Positions 11,340-22,975 of a DNA stretch of 64,000 nt are shown in pieces; within the stretch, counting starts at the first letter, position 1, and each line of letters opens with the position of its first letter. The notes below the pieces were generated by a model, which had not been told where the DNA came from, ran no database searches, and saw nothing but the letters and a program-made list of their open reading frames with translations. The stretch spans positions 68,528,982 to 68,592,981 of the forward strand of contig NC_051067.1 of the NCBI RefSeq assembly GCF_004664715.2, written 5' to 3'. The position numbers were made by a program, and so were the translations under genes. Source of the DNA: Peromyscus leucopus (lineage: Eukaryota > Chordata > Mammalia > Rodentia > Cricetidae).

Positions 11340-11650
11340 AGACATGGAACTGTGTCCAAATGCCTGATAAAAGCCCTCAAGAGAGGGAAGATTTAGTTTG
11401 GCTCAGGGTTTCAGGGTAGGAGGAGTGGAGGTTCATGGTGGGAGGAGCATGGGTCTGATGTGCCTTCCACTGCAGTGGCAAGGAGGGAGCAGCCAGAAAC
11501 AGTATACCTCTAAGGCCCTATCTCCAATGACCTAATTTGCTAACCTGCTGTATTTTTTAAAACTCATAATATACCACTATCCACTGGAGACAGGGATCTT
11601 GACAACATGAGACTGTGGGAGGCATTTCAGATTCAAATCATAACAGCTGT
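11340..11650. repeat. Probable medium-reiterated rodent repeat
   Basis: 'ggctcagggtttcaggg', 'gaggttcatggtgggagg', 'ccaatgacctaatttgc' and 'gcatttcagattcaaatcat' resemble the same repeat class as 43148 and 54729. Diverged. Confidence 0.5.
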
Positions 11651-11843
11651 GTCCTCACCTGGGGGAGGTCTAGCTGAGTCATATAGTCATAAAATCTACT
11701 CTTAGGTTTTGGGATACCTCTGTATTGACTTCTATAGTGGCTGGACTACTTTACATCCTCACAAGGCACATAGAAGGGGTCGTTTCTCTCCACACCCTTG
11801 ACAGCATGTGTTTTTTCACCCTGTTTTGTTTTGTTGAGGATAT

Positions 11844-11881
<38 letters not shown>

Positions 11882-12036
11882 GAGGGGGTAGTTTTTCGAG
11901 ACAGGGTTTCTCTGTGTAGCTTTGCGCCTTTCCTGGAACTCACTTGGTAGCCCAGGCTGGCCTTGAACTCACAGAGATCCGCCTGCCTCTGCCTCCCGAG
12001 TGCTGGGATTAAAGGCGTGCGCCACCACTGCCCGGC
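11844..12036 (-). repeat. B1 SINE with long poly-T tail
   Basis: A reverse-oriented B1 with a T run of about 35 bases at 11846-11880, then the usual cricetid B1 ending cactgcccggc. The flank gaggatat is repeated at 11836-11843 and 12037-12044. The uninterrupted tail and close match to the copy at 10957 suggest a fairly young insertion. Confidence 0.94.
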
Positions 12037-12044
12037 GAGGATAT

Positions 12045-12920
12045 ATATTCTAAACAGTGTGAATGGGATCTCACACTTGATTTTGCTTGCATTTCCCTTG
12101 TGTTGAAAGGTATTTAGCATTTTAAATATCTTCATGGTCAGTTTTATTTTTCTTTTTGTTCCTCAAGTATGTTTTACATCAACCATCTGTGGATGATTGA
12201 CTAGAAAGCGGGGGAGAGCAAATTTTACACATCTTCATTCCTGGGCTCGGCTTGTCCCTGTCTTGCTGCCACTCTGGGAGAGAATCTTATCATGTTGTGT
12301 TCACTATGGTGCATCCTCTTCTTCCTGCTCTCCTTTCTCTTTTTTCTCTTGCCAGATCTTTCTTTCCCTCATTCTGTCCTTTCTCCCTTCCTTCTCCACT
12401 CTCTTCTCTCCTTTCTTGTTTTCATGTGTCTACATCATTATTTAATCTGTTATTGTTCAATTCATCTATTGAAACATCACACTTATCCACCTTCTTTGCC
12501 ACTGTGTTCAGCATTCAGCTAAAAGCTGGAACAATTCTAGTCCTAACACACCTTTCCAATAACACACATTTCATACCCTCACTCATTTTGGCAGACAGTT
12601 GAATGAAACCCTTTTTTAGCATCAAAGGAAAAGAGAGCAATGTAGCTTTTATGTTACTGATATTAATATTATAACAAGTTCTTCATTCATTCTGAACCTT
12701 GACTAAGTCCAGTTTGCAAGACAAGACCATTTAGAAGGAAATTAACCACCAGAAGTAGGTAGAAATCCTGAAATCCTATACATTAAATTGTAACAGTTTG
12801 TTAGTAAACTACCTTAATTAGTAAAATTTCCAGGAACTCACTGGTTTTTATTGTGAATAATTAATCAGAAAGTGCACTAAATGGAATTTAAGAATTAGCA
12901 AACGATATACCTGATGAAAT
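12045..12920. other. No gene seen; pyrimidine-rich stretch
   Basis: 12290-12440 is dominated by C and T ('ctccttctcttttttctc' type), which keeps three frames open for up to 116 residues of Ser, Leu and Phe. This is a composition effect. No repeat family was recognised. Confidence 0.5.
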
Positions 12921-12924
12921 AAGG

Positions 12925-13300
12925 GCTTGGAAGATATCTTGGAGGTCAATGGTACTTGCCATACAAACACGAGGGCCTGAATTTGAGAACTCAGAATCCA
13001 CATAGAATCCAGGAGTAGAATCATGTGTCCCGTGAAAGGAGAGGCAGAGACTATGAAATCCCTAGGAGCCATAGGTCAGCTTGTCTGTCATAAGCAGCAG
13101 TCAATAACAAAAGAGACCATCTCAAACATGGTGGAAGGTGAGGACAAAGACCCAAAGTTGTCTTCAAGTTCCACACCTACACCATGGCATGCTTGTGCCC
13201 ACACTCACACACATGAATGTGCTCATATGCACACATGTGTGTGTGTGCACATCTGAGTGTGTGTGTACACACATTCATGCACACGCACAAGCAATATGCC
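12925..13300 (+). repeat. B4-type SINE with CA/TG-rich tail
   Basis: Head 'agggcttggaagatatcttggagg', 'gggcctgaatttgagaac', later 'accatctcaaacatgg' and a tail of mixed CA, TG and ATGC steps at 13195-13285. Diverged. Confidence 0.68.
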
Positions 13301-13710
13301 CAGGAAATGAAGGGATGGTTGGGCACTTTAATGGTAAGAGATTGTATAGCTAAAAGACGGGATGGAGGAGCAGCATGGAAAAAAGAACACTAAATTCTGA
13401 ACAAACCTGACACCACAAAACACATGTGTTCACGTGTTTTATTTTGGGACAATGAAAGAGATGGAAGGTTCTAGAGAGAGAAGACAATCAGAAGATCAAC
13501 AAAACTTACAGACTGAACCAACATGTAAATCAATTTAGTGTGTCTCTGTCCTTTTCTAATCAGCGATACATGGTGTAATGGCACCAGATGGTTCTTGAAA
13601 CTCATCTTTGTGGAGTCCATTCATTCCAAACCAAAGTGGTCCAAGAGACCTGAAACAGCTCACAACAAGCATTTACCCTTCCTAGTAGCTGCTCAGGTGC
13701 AGTCTGTTGT

Positions 13711-13771
<61 letters not shown>

Positions 13772-14580
13772 CCTTCAAAAAAAAAAAAAAAAGGATGTAG
13801 TGTAAGTATGTAGGGGCCAAACAGCCTGGCCCTGGGTTCGCAGTTATCTTGAAAAGAAGGACACTAGTATTTATTGACAATCTGACCTCTCTTATGCTCT
13901 CTTCACATCTGCACAGCTAGCTCTCCATGGGGTGTTATTTTTTTATGGCAGTAACCAATAATAATGAACACCCTCCCTACTGTGGAGAAAAGCAATAGAA
14001 CCCAGCAGTTTGAGTGATCATACAATTTTGATTACTCCAGAGCCTCCGGATGCCTCTTCTTCAAATAGGAATAGGAGCCTCACACTGTATGCTCTATGCC
14101 TGGGGGAATAAAATTGTCAGCAATGTTTTCAAGTCTTCAAGGTAAAAATTATGTTTAGCTTAGGAAAGAATTATGGGTATTATAAAACAAAATTGTTTCT
14201 AATGTAGTTTCATTATCTTGGTTAGAATATCTAAATGGTGAACAGAGTGTTTCTGGAAAGTGATCTCATATTCTCATATCCAATGCTTTCTTCAACCCCA
14301 GATTTTTCTCACAGGTTTGGAATGAGAATTAGAAATTAGGAGGTTTTCTCCTTTCTAATTTTGAGCTCTTTCCCACTTTCACATCTACAGTCTGATAACC
14401 CAAATCTCAAAGGGTATTGAGCTTTTCTTCATAAACAACTGGTAAGATAGAGCTAGGGGACTGATACCCTTATCACTTGTCAGGGAAATCATATCTATCC
14501 TGAAGAGTATGTCGAAAAACCTAGACACTGGTGGAAGGTGTTGTCTTGGTCACTAAAGGTTTTATCTGTAGTGTTATGGG
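13300..14580. other. No gene seen
   Basis: Apart from the (TC)n block at 13714, only unrecognised AT-rich sequence. Confidence 0.5.
13714..13792. repeat. (TC)n then poly-A
   Basis: About 27 TC units (13714-13770) followed six bases later by an A run (13777-13792). Arg-Glu and Ser-Leu repeat frames here are shadows of this tract. Confidence 0.97.
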
Positions 14581-16560
14581 CAGTAAATGCCCTTTAGGGT
14601 ACAATGGGTAAAGCATTTAAGATGTAGGAACAGGGAAAATGAGGCTTTTAAGGACAGTAGAGCTGGCCATCAGGGGTCTCTAGCTCCTGGGCCACTACAC
14701 AGCAACAGCTTCCCTCCATGCTATGCGGCTGGTACAGGCAGGTCTCAACCAAGTGCCCCCCACCCCCCACCCAGTGCCTACAGTATCAGACATTCAGACA
14801 CCATTGTGGTGAGTGAGTGGGTACAGAGTGAGGAGGTGGAAAAGAGAGAGGTAGAACGATTCATGGCAGAGGAGAGAGACAGATCTGAAGAGGTGAGGGT
14901 GGTGAGGAACAGGCTAATGTGAATGGCCTGATAGCTACCCGAGTCCATGGTCATTTCTGGGCCTGGGCTACTGCTAAGGGTCAATCTTGATCTGAGGCCC
15001 TGAGGCCCTGAAGCAGCCTAGAGGGCATGAGGTGATGTCTGTGGCTCCTGTTGCCACTGAGGGCCATACAGAGACTATAAAATAATCTAGGCCACCACCT
15101 GGAGCCAGGTTGGTGTTAGAGGGCCATGCTGCTGTGGGGGTCTTCCTAATCTGAATGGCCTGCACTGCCATCTGGGGTCATGGTGATATCCAAGCCCAGG
15201 CTGTGGCCTAGAACAATGTCTGGGACCATGGTCCTGTCACCGCCAGGGTCTGTGTTTGATGTCAATGGTCCATGTTGCCACCAGAAGCCACAGGATGCCT
15301 GGTGTCTAGGCCTCAGCCTGTAGTCATGTGGGTGTCCAGGGGGCCTTGCTACTGCTGGAGCCATGCTGATCTGAGTGGCCTGCACTGTTGCCCATGACCA
15401 CGGTGTCATCTGGGCCAGGGCTGCTACTGAGGACCATGTGTGGGTTTATGGCTCTACAACAGCCCGGGTCTGAGCTGATGTCTGTGGCCTCTGTAACCAC
15501 CAAGGGCCCTGAGAATACCCAGGGTCTAGTCAGTCACCTGGGATCATATTGGTGTCCGAGGGCCAGGCTGCTACCAGGGCCATACTTATCTGGTTGGCCT
15601 GTGCTGCCACCAGGGCCATGATGATGCCCTGGTCCCAGCTGCTGCCAAGGGCCATGTCTGGGTCTATGTCTGGGTCTATGGTCCTGCTTTGGCTGAGGTC
15701 TGTGTTGATGTCCATGGCCTGTGTTACCATGGAGGATCATAGGAATCAAGTGTGTTGAAATCCAAGAGTCCTGCTGAGCTGGCACTGCCCTCACCTGCCC
15801 TGGGATAGCTGGCCCTCCCTGTCAATGGATACTGCAGCAAGAGAGCAGCTTTCCCCTCCACACAGCTGTAATCAAGAAAGATGGCTCCACCCTTCACCAT
15901 GGGCGAGCACCTCACCTTGGCAGCACCCTAGAGCTGGCCCTGAGGGTATGAGAACAGCAGAGCTGACCTCCTCCCCACCTTGTCTGCCATGTGGTGGTAT
16001 GTGTGAAGATAAGATGCCCATCCCCTCCCACCGCCTGCTACCTGTAGCAGGTGAAAGAGCTGGCCCTGGGGCCAGAAGAGTGGGAGAATTAGCCTAGCCC
16101 CTCACCAGCTGCAGCACACAAGAGAGTGAACCCTGCCCCCTGCCAGGGAAGCACACTAGAGCTAACCCTGTTGTCAGGGATGCAGGTTAGCCAGCCCTGA
16201 GGTCATGAGAGCAGGAGAGCTGACTTAACCCCCCTTATATGTTCCCTACAGCAATCGAGGGAGAGGACCTTGCACCTTGCTTGGGCAATACAGTGGAGCT
16301 GTCCCTGGTGGTGTGAGTGTGGGTGAGCTGGACCCGAGGACCTGAACGCAAGAGAACTGACCCCGTTCCTTGCTGCAGGCTCCGTTGGGTGAGCTGGCCA
16401 AGGCAGTGCTGGAGAACTCACCTAGGTAGTGACAATTGGGTAAAGCTGGCCATCTGATCAGCCCAGCTACCATTCAGGCCCAGAACCTCACCCACACCAA
16501 TGTAAACCAATGTCAACAATGTAAACCACTAGAGTAGACTTGAGTCTGAGTGAGCCAAGG
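14580..16560. repeat. GC-rich, internally repetitive rodent repeat (Lx/MurSat-like)
   Basis: The whole block reads as variations on a few phrases. From about 14930 to 15740 units of the type 'gccaccagggccatg', 'gatgtctgtggcc' and 'ggtctgagc' recur; from about 15770 to 16500 the phrase becomes 'gagctggccctgaggtcatg' with 'gcaggagagctgacc'. Open frames occur on both strands, as expected from GC-rich repeats lacking stops, but none is coherent. The pattern resembles the 5' segments of old rodent Lx-type L1 elements and related satellite-like repeats; the exact family name is a guess. It stands out from the AT-rich surroundings. Confidence 0.6.
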
Positions 16561-16609
16561 CAGGGAGTTAAATAGTTACTCCTGAAGAGCTCAAGAGACA
16601 TTTAATTTT

Positions 16610-16750
16610 TTATTTCATGTATATTGATATTTTGCTTGGATGTATGTATGTGCATCATATGTGTGCAGTTCCCACAGAGGCTGGAAGAGGGTATTGGGTC
16701 CCTTAGAACTGGAGTTACAGACCTTTGTGCTTCTCTTCTGCTCCTCTAGA
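16610..16750 (-). repeat. B3-type SINE fragment
   Basis: Reverse B3-like text, 'ggctggaagagggtattggg' and 'ctggagttacagac', preceded by a TG/TA-rich stretch. The tRNA-related end is missing. Confidence 0.65.
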
Positions 16751-16956
16751 GACATTAAATGTCTAAGCGAGACAGATATGCTGTGCTAAGTTAAGGGCCC
16801 TATCCATGAATGCTTTATAGCCTGAAACCTAGGGGAAAAAACAAAACAAAACAAAACAAAATAGATGCATGAGACTCAAGATCTTTGCTCTGCAGAATGC
16901 TTGGAAGCATCTGAACTTCATGAGATACTGTAAAGAAATATGGAAATGTTCACTCT

Positions 16957-16957
<1 letters not shown>

Positions 16958-16999
<42 letters not shown>
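16958..16999. repeat. (TG)n microsatellite
   Basis: About 21 TG units, followed by 'tacatgtgtgtt'. Confidence 0.97.
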
Positions 17000-17001
<2 letters not shown>

Positions 17002-17129
17002 ATGTGTGTTCTAGAGTGCGATGTGGGTAGGATACTGGATGGGACTTGGAATGGGTTGAATATCTATTCTTGGTGACTGTGATGACTGTTATGGTGTGAA
17101 TTTGTACTACTATCCCTTCTACCGTCCCC

Positions 17130-17280
17130 TATCTTCTATAGAGTTATTTTTATTTTGAGAGGTTTATACGTGGGTACTGCATTTACATCATTTCCATGCT
17201 AACTGCAACTCCTCCCATGTTTTCCTAATTCACTTTCAAATTCATGACTTACTCTTCTTTATTATTGTTACACCCGAATA

Positions 17281-17311
<31 letters not shown>

Positions 17312-17460
17312 GTGTCTATAGATACAACGCTGATTCCACTTAGTGTTATTCATATGTCTTTGTATTTAGGGACAATCACTTGGGATTGGATAACTTATCA
17401 GGGCCTCATCCCTGGGGAAGCATGAATGGCCGGCTGCTCAGCAGCTGTTATTTTTTCTCT
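17130..17460 (-). repeat. L1/Lx 3'UTR remnant
   Basis: Text such as 'acttgggattggataactta' and 'catccctggggaagcatg' is typical of rodent L1 3'UTR sequence in reverse. A (CATA)n microsatellite at 17280-17310 sits inside it. Confidence 0.62.
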
Positions 17461-18195
17461 AAAGAGATGAAGACCAGTGAAGTGCTTGGAAGCGGGAGTA
17501 TCCTTTCAGGAATGATCCATTGCCCCTTGCTGTAGGATACCCAGAGACCTTTTCTTCACAAACCAGTGGGTACCTGCCCGTCTTAGGAGTTATCCCTACT
17601 TCTGCTCTCTATGCTGTCAGGTGTTTAGTGGGAAATCAGCCTAACTTGACTGTAGGCATGTTGGGCCTGATTGTGGAAGAACACCAGAAGTTGTAAGAAT
17701 TAGCTAGTAGGTACTATCTAGAGGTTAAAGAGAACTGTGTATCTGGATTTTGAAGGTAATAAATGCTATGCAATCCCACATCCACTAACTTCAGAGAAGT
17801 AAGTCTTTTGCTACATAGGATTTAAAACTCTAGCTAAAAGACCGGGGAGTTGAGGGGATAAGCAACACTGACTATAAAGAAATACTTGAGGTTCCCTGAC
17901 AAGGGGAGATATGGAGGGATGTAGGAAAGCCCAGAGGATATACCTTTGCTAGAAGCACAACAACAGGGCCTGTGAATGGGACATCAGCATTGCCATGCTT
18001 AGTTTTGACTGTTGTAGGCTGGAGGTGTGATCACGGGGCTAGGCTCATTATTAGTGATGAGGACAACAGGTCACTCCGGGAAAGAGATTGGGTGATAGAT
18101 TCCACTACTCAGAAGCTAAAAGGCTCAACTCCACAGTGACTCTGAGTAGCTCCATAATGACTGAAGGACAGCCAAGAGGGATGGATGCAACAAAT

Positions 18196-18240
<45 letters not shown>
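18196..18240. repeat. (AGC)15 trinucleotide repeat
   Basis: Fifteen exact AGC units followed by an A/C-rich imperfect stretch (aagagcaacaacaaaac). Frames of 69 to 80 residues on both strands consist mainly of Ser, Leu or Ala runs. There is no start context, splice site or domain to support a gene. Confidence 0.97.
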
Positions 18241-18242
<2 letters not shown>

Positions 18243-19698
18243 GAGCAACAACAAAACAGCACACCAAACACACAAAAGATTGAGGATGAGGACATAGGGC
18301 GTGTTGTGTGGGCTGAGTGCCATTTTTAAAAAAAGAAAATGACACATTCAAACTGTTAAATTCTTGTGCTGAGGCATGGTCAAAGGACCAGCAAATTTTA
18401 TGGCTCCCTAAAACAACCCAATTTTACTTGTAGATTGAGTCTGCTTTTGCAAGTTGTTGATTTTTAAAAATAGTTTGAATTTAAAGACTCATTAAAACTC
18501 CGTGCAGAAGTTAGAGAATTGCTCATGAAAGTGTGGGAGTCTGAGGTCTGAATAAAGAGTTTGGGTGGTGGATGGCATTTCTGACCTCCAAATGCCCTCC
18601 CGAGCTTCCCTTGTGAAGACAGCGGTCAGTTCTCTCTTCAGTGAGTTTGTTATCTCCCTCATGACCCAGCTTTTCTCAGGACTCACACCATCAACCTTAT
18701 TACTCCAGAGCAGGTGAAGCTGTGAAGAGCAGAGTGATAAAGCTAAGAATATTTCAACATCTGCCAGATCACATCAGTTACAAACATGGGAATGGGGATG
18801 GGGATGGCTAGTGTGGTTCTGGTAGTGAGAACACAATTCTGGATTTAGGGAATATTTTAGTTTTGGCCATGTAGGATTGTGATGACTACTGAGCTGAGTT
18901 TTAGACTCTCTGGAGCCTGGCATCCAGCATATTTGAAATGCTTATAATGAAGAGGTCAAAGGACCAGCAAATTTTATGGCTCAAGACATAGTAAATAGGA
19001 CTATTATAGTAGAAGGTTTAGTAGTTAATGCCAAGTAGTAACCATGGAATTATTGTTATTGTTTGTTTCCTTGAACCCTATGTGCTATAAAATTAGACAG
19101 TCTAGAAGAGCCTGTTTGCCAAACATTTATAAATTCCCTCAAGAAGAGACCTTCAGGATTCTTACAAAATGCTCTTGTGAATGATCTATTTGAACTTTGT
19201 AGTATGTCAAAATGATACCAACTTAGTAACAAAGTAACAATAGCAGGCAAGGTTAATATGGTTACCATGGTATACTATTCAACAAAGCCAGGTGTACATA
19301 GGATCTGAGCAGTGGCTAATGGACCTTGAAGGGCACAGCACTAAAATGGGTGGGTCACTCTTTAAATACACTGTACTTTGATACAGAACAGCAAATGATT
19401 TTCCTGGTGAATAGCTGTGCTTTTGAAAAGAGGTTTATTGGAATATAGAAAATACTTAGTAGTTTCTTGAATTATTAAGCTGGTTCTAATTGATATTAAA
19501 CCCTTCATATCTAGAAGGACACCATTGCTCATTGATCAGTGATGGGAGGTAAGAACACTGGTTTATAAGTGGACTTCAGGACCAAGTTTATTTCCCAGTG
19601 CATTCAATAATTCTGTAAAGCCATCACATAGTTACTTTCCCACATTGATAAGTGTGTAGTTGGCACAGATTTATTGTGCAATAGGAACTATCATAACA

Positions 19699-19724
19699 TT
19701 AATTAGTTAATTAATTAATTAATA
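19699..19724. repeat. (TTAA)n microsatellite
   Basis: About six TTAA/TAAT units. Confidence 0.9.
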
Positions 19725-19804
19725 CACAAATGTAATGAATAAGCTCAATTTCTGTCAAGAGATCCACAAGGCCATCTTCAGATCTAATAAAATTTTAGGA
19801 AATA

Positions 19805-20155
19805 TGACTGTGTGTCCGAATTGTCTCAGACTCCTACGCTGTAGCCTAATCCTAATGTGACGGTATTTGGAGGCAGGAAATTTGGGAAGGAATTAGTTCA
19901 TGATGAGATTAATGCCCTTATAACAGGATTCATAGAGACAGGATCTGTTTCTACCACTGTCTTCCTTTCTAAAGTCACGAGGGACACTTGAATCATCATA
20001 AGGTACCATTATTTTTAGGAGACTGAAATTGTCTCTAAATCAAGAAATGGATTCCATTCGTTAGCACCTTGGTCTTGGACTTCTCATCCCCTAGAGCTGT
20101 GAGAATAATGGTGGTGTTTGTTGGTTATAGCACTGCCAACTGACAAATAGAGGAG
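19805..20155 (+). repeat. MLT1-like LTR (ERVL-MaLR)
   Basis: 'tgtgtccgaattgtctcag', 'cctaatgtgacggtatttgg', 'gatgagattaatgcccttat' and 'ttggttatagcactgcc' follow the MLT1 LTR consensus in order. This is an ancient mammalian LTR, heavily diverged. Confidence 0.65.
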
Positions 20156-20159
20156 TTAT

Positions 20160-20989
20160 AGAACATAGCACACCACTGCAAGCACCATTAAGCTTTATTA
20201 TTATTAAAGAATGCAGAGCAAGATTAGAGAAAGGAAAGGAAACATGAGGCAAAATCTAGGGGAAACCAGGAACAAACTTGTACAGTCCTGGCTAACTGGA
20301 GTCATGCAGGACAGCCTCAATTTGCCCAGGAAGGAGTCATGACAATACAGGTGAAATGTTACAACCAGTAATACCCCGTAGAAACCCCATGCCCATAGTG
20401 TCAGTAGGATTTATTCATGTAGTCAGATTCTGTTTGGTGTGCACTCAAAACCGAGCCTCCCATAAGGAAAACAAACATTTGGCATAATCCATATTGCTTA
20501 CACTAAGACTAGGAACGGTAATTCACCCTAATTCCTGACAGAATAGTAGGAGACCTTTTGAAATGGAAGACTCCAGATGCTAGCAAAGAAACAATGCTGC
20601 AAACAAGTTTTTCTAAGAGGCATACTCAGATCTGCTATGTATGCACTCTTTCCTGTGCATATAGAAATCCACAAAGGGAAGGCGCACTCCTAGGGCAGTG
20701 GAGAAATGAGACCTGCCATTGGCACTCATCCTTGTCCCTGCTAATTTAACCTGCCTTTTTGTCCTTTGAAGAAGATGGATGAGCCTTGGAAAATAATGGA
20801 GAGTTATTGAAAATATAATCAGATTGAGACTCTTGTAACAGCTGCGCCTCCAGATGCAGGTTTTGTACCAAAACAAATAATCAAGTTTTTATACAAATAT
20901 CAGCATGGAAAAATGCATTGCTTTCTTTACCTCATCAAGCAGGCAACTCTAGAAATATTTTGTTTTCAATTAAGATGATACTCCCTTAC

Positions 20990-20990
<1 letters not shown>
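20160..20990. other. No gene seen
   Basis: Frames of 63 and 87 residues overlap on opposite strands at 20558-20876 without domain signal. No clear repeat. Confidence 0.45.
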
Positions 20991-21034
<44 letters not shown>

Positions 21035-21330
21035 TTCTATGTTGGTATATGTGTGGCATATGTGTCTTCAAGTGTTCATATATTTGTACTCATACATGTA
21101 TTTTTGTGTACCTGGGTATGTGAAGTTCAGAGATGGATGTTAGGAGCGTTCTTCAAAAGCTCTTCACTTTACTTTTTGAGACATGGATCTTGCTGTCTCT
21201 GTCTCTTTGATGCCTGAATTACAGAAGAATTCTACCATGCTTGGCTTTTCTATGAGAGCTAGAAATTTGAACTAAGGTTCTGAAGCTTTTGAGGCAAACA
21301 CTTTACTAAGTAAATCATCTCTCCAGCCCT
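20991..21330 (-). repeat. B4-type SINE with (TC)n(TG)n tail
   Basis: The tail is (TC)n at 20992-21020 followed by (TG)n to 21035. Then 'agacatggatcttgctg' (B1-like part) and the tRNA-like end 'atcatctctccagcccta' at 21312-21329. Confidence 0.72.
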
Positions 21331-21519
21331 AATTCTTACTTTAAGGCACAGTCACTCCATTTGTAGTTTGCAGGGGTTCAATGATCTCATTATTGGACAA
21401 GGTACTGTGTGCATCCATGACCAACGTGACATTGTTCTGTCAGAGTCTGGGCACCATGAACTAGCAGGTTGCCCAGAGCCTTTGCTGAGGTCTACATGTA
21501 CAAAAATTGAGTGATAAAC

Positions 21520-21545
21520 CACACACACACACACACACACACACA
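21520..21545. repeat. (CA)13 microsatellite
   Basis: Thirteen CA units; no SINE body recognised next to it. Confidence 0.96.
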
Positions 21546-22195
21546 TCTGACATTTTCATGAAGTTATGGAGAGTTGAGCTAAGCCAAACCAGAAGACAAT
21601 TTGCACCATCTGTACCTCATATCTCTAAGGAAGAGGTAGAAAACTCAGTTGGGTCCTTTGAAGTTTTAAAGAAAGATGTGAACAAGGGGAAATGCACTGC
21701 TGTGTGGTAACTAAATAAGGCAATGCTCTTGAGCATAAGACTAAAACATAAACATCTGTGGAAGATGAATTAAACCACCTTACAAGACTATCTGTAATGT
21801 AATACCATCACATTGGCAGGCTGTATTATTTTGGATCAGAGCCAGAAAACACAATCTTTTATTCTTGAGAAATGGCTACTAGGGACAGATAGAGACTAAA
21901 TACCTGGGAGACAACAAGGACCCTGCCACTGGAGCTGCTCAAAATAAATGGCATGCAATCTGATCCCCCACACCGTGCACCGAAGACTGCAAGCATCCAA
22001 TCAGCAAACGGGGAAGAATGCACAAGACTAGACTTAAAGAGGTCCCCAAGTCTCAAGTACATCCCAGACGCAGATTGTTCACACTTGTATTGTGTCTGTC
22101 CAAAGCCATATGACTAATTTGTTTTTTCTTTCTGTTTTTCTAAATGTTCACATTTATTTATTTATTTGTTTGTTTGTGTGTTTGTTTATTTATTC

Positions 22196-22343
22196 AGTTT
22201 TTTTGAGACAGGGTTTCTCTGTGTAGCTTTGGAGCCTTTCCTGGAACTCACTCTGTAGTCCAGGCTGGCCTTGAACTCATAGAGATCCGCCTGGCTCTGC
22301 CTCCGAGTGCTGGGATTAAAGGCGTGCACCACCATGGCCTGAC
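22196..22343 (-). repeat. B1 SINE
   Basis: A reverse-oriented B1 with the cricetid variant 'gctttggagcctttcctgg', preceded by a (TTTA/TTTG) microsatellite at about 22152-22190 that probably grew from its A tail. It ends at 'ccatggcctgac'. Confidence 0.92.
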
Positions 22344-22539
22344 AATTTTCACTTTTAAATGAGTTGTTTTCACTTCTCACTTGGCACTGAACGGCATTAC
22401 TACCAGTAGTCATCTGTGATACACTGAGGTTTTGAAGTAGATAGAAGCTTGTTCGATGAGCTAGTATTTTATTTCTATGTATTCTCCCAGGGGTTCTAAT
22501 TTTATGTATTCGTTATTTTGAAGCTCTTGGGGATAAGCT

Positions 22540-22975
22540 CTCAAGTTGTTAATTCATTCATTGAGATTTTCATACATGTATACAGTGTATTTCTATCACA
22601 TAGATCCTGCATTTCTCCCCCAACTATTCTTAGATCCACCCTCATCACATCTCCCTTCCAACTCAATGCCTTTTTTTCATAGCTCACTGAAGCTAATCAT
22701 TGCTATCCTTATAGGTGTAGGGCCATTCACTGGAAGCTGGGCATTATAACTAGGGACACTTCCCTGGAGGAAACAAACTACTCACCTTACCCAGGTAGCC
22801 TTCAACTGCCAAAGCTCCTCAGTTGTGGGGGCTGAGGGTCAATGGTGTGAGCCCCTCCTGCATCTTTGACTGGCTTGATCTTTTGTAGGTCTTGTATAGG
22901 CAGCCCATCTGCTGTGAGCTCTTGAGTGCAGAGGCCCTGTCATGTCTAAAAGTTACAGTTTGGCAACGCTTTTCC
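22540..22975 (-). repeat. L1/Lx 3'UTR remnant
   Basis: 'gagattttcatacatgtatac', 'cttataggtgtagggccattc' and 'gatcttttgtaggtcttgta' are rodent L1 3'UTR phrases in reverse. A matching phrase ('gatcttttgtaggtctta') recurs at 53990, marking a second copy. Confidence 0.65.

Larger units (their letters stand above)
17460..19800. other. No gene seen; contains the AGC repeat and a 29-bp direct repeat
   Basis: No recognised transposon over most of this stretch. It holds (AGC)15 at 18196 and two exact copies of a 29-base word at 18378-18406 and 18954-18982. Confidence 0.5.

Noticed and set aside
12197..12602. Overlapping Ser/Leu/Phe-rich frames that look like membrane proteins
   Set aside because: A pyrimidine-rich stretch gives this composition; no start context or conserved motif.
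14587..16473. Several frames of 60 to 111 residues on both strands
   Set aside because: The GC-rich repeat block lacks stops in many frames; the translations share no domain and overlap on opposite strands.
18088..18351. Ser-, Leu- or Ala-run frames around the AGC repeat
   Set aside because: There are no splice sites, domain or start context; the frames stay open only because the repeat has no stops.
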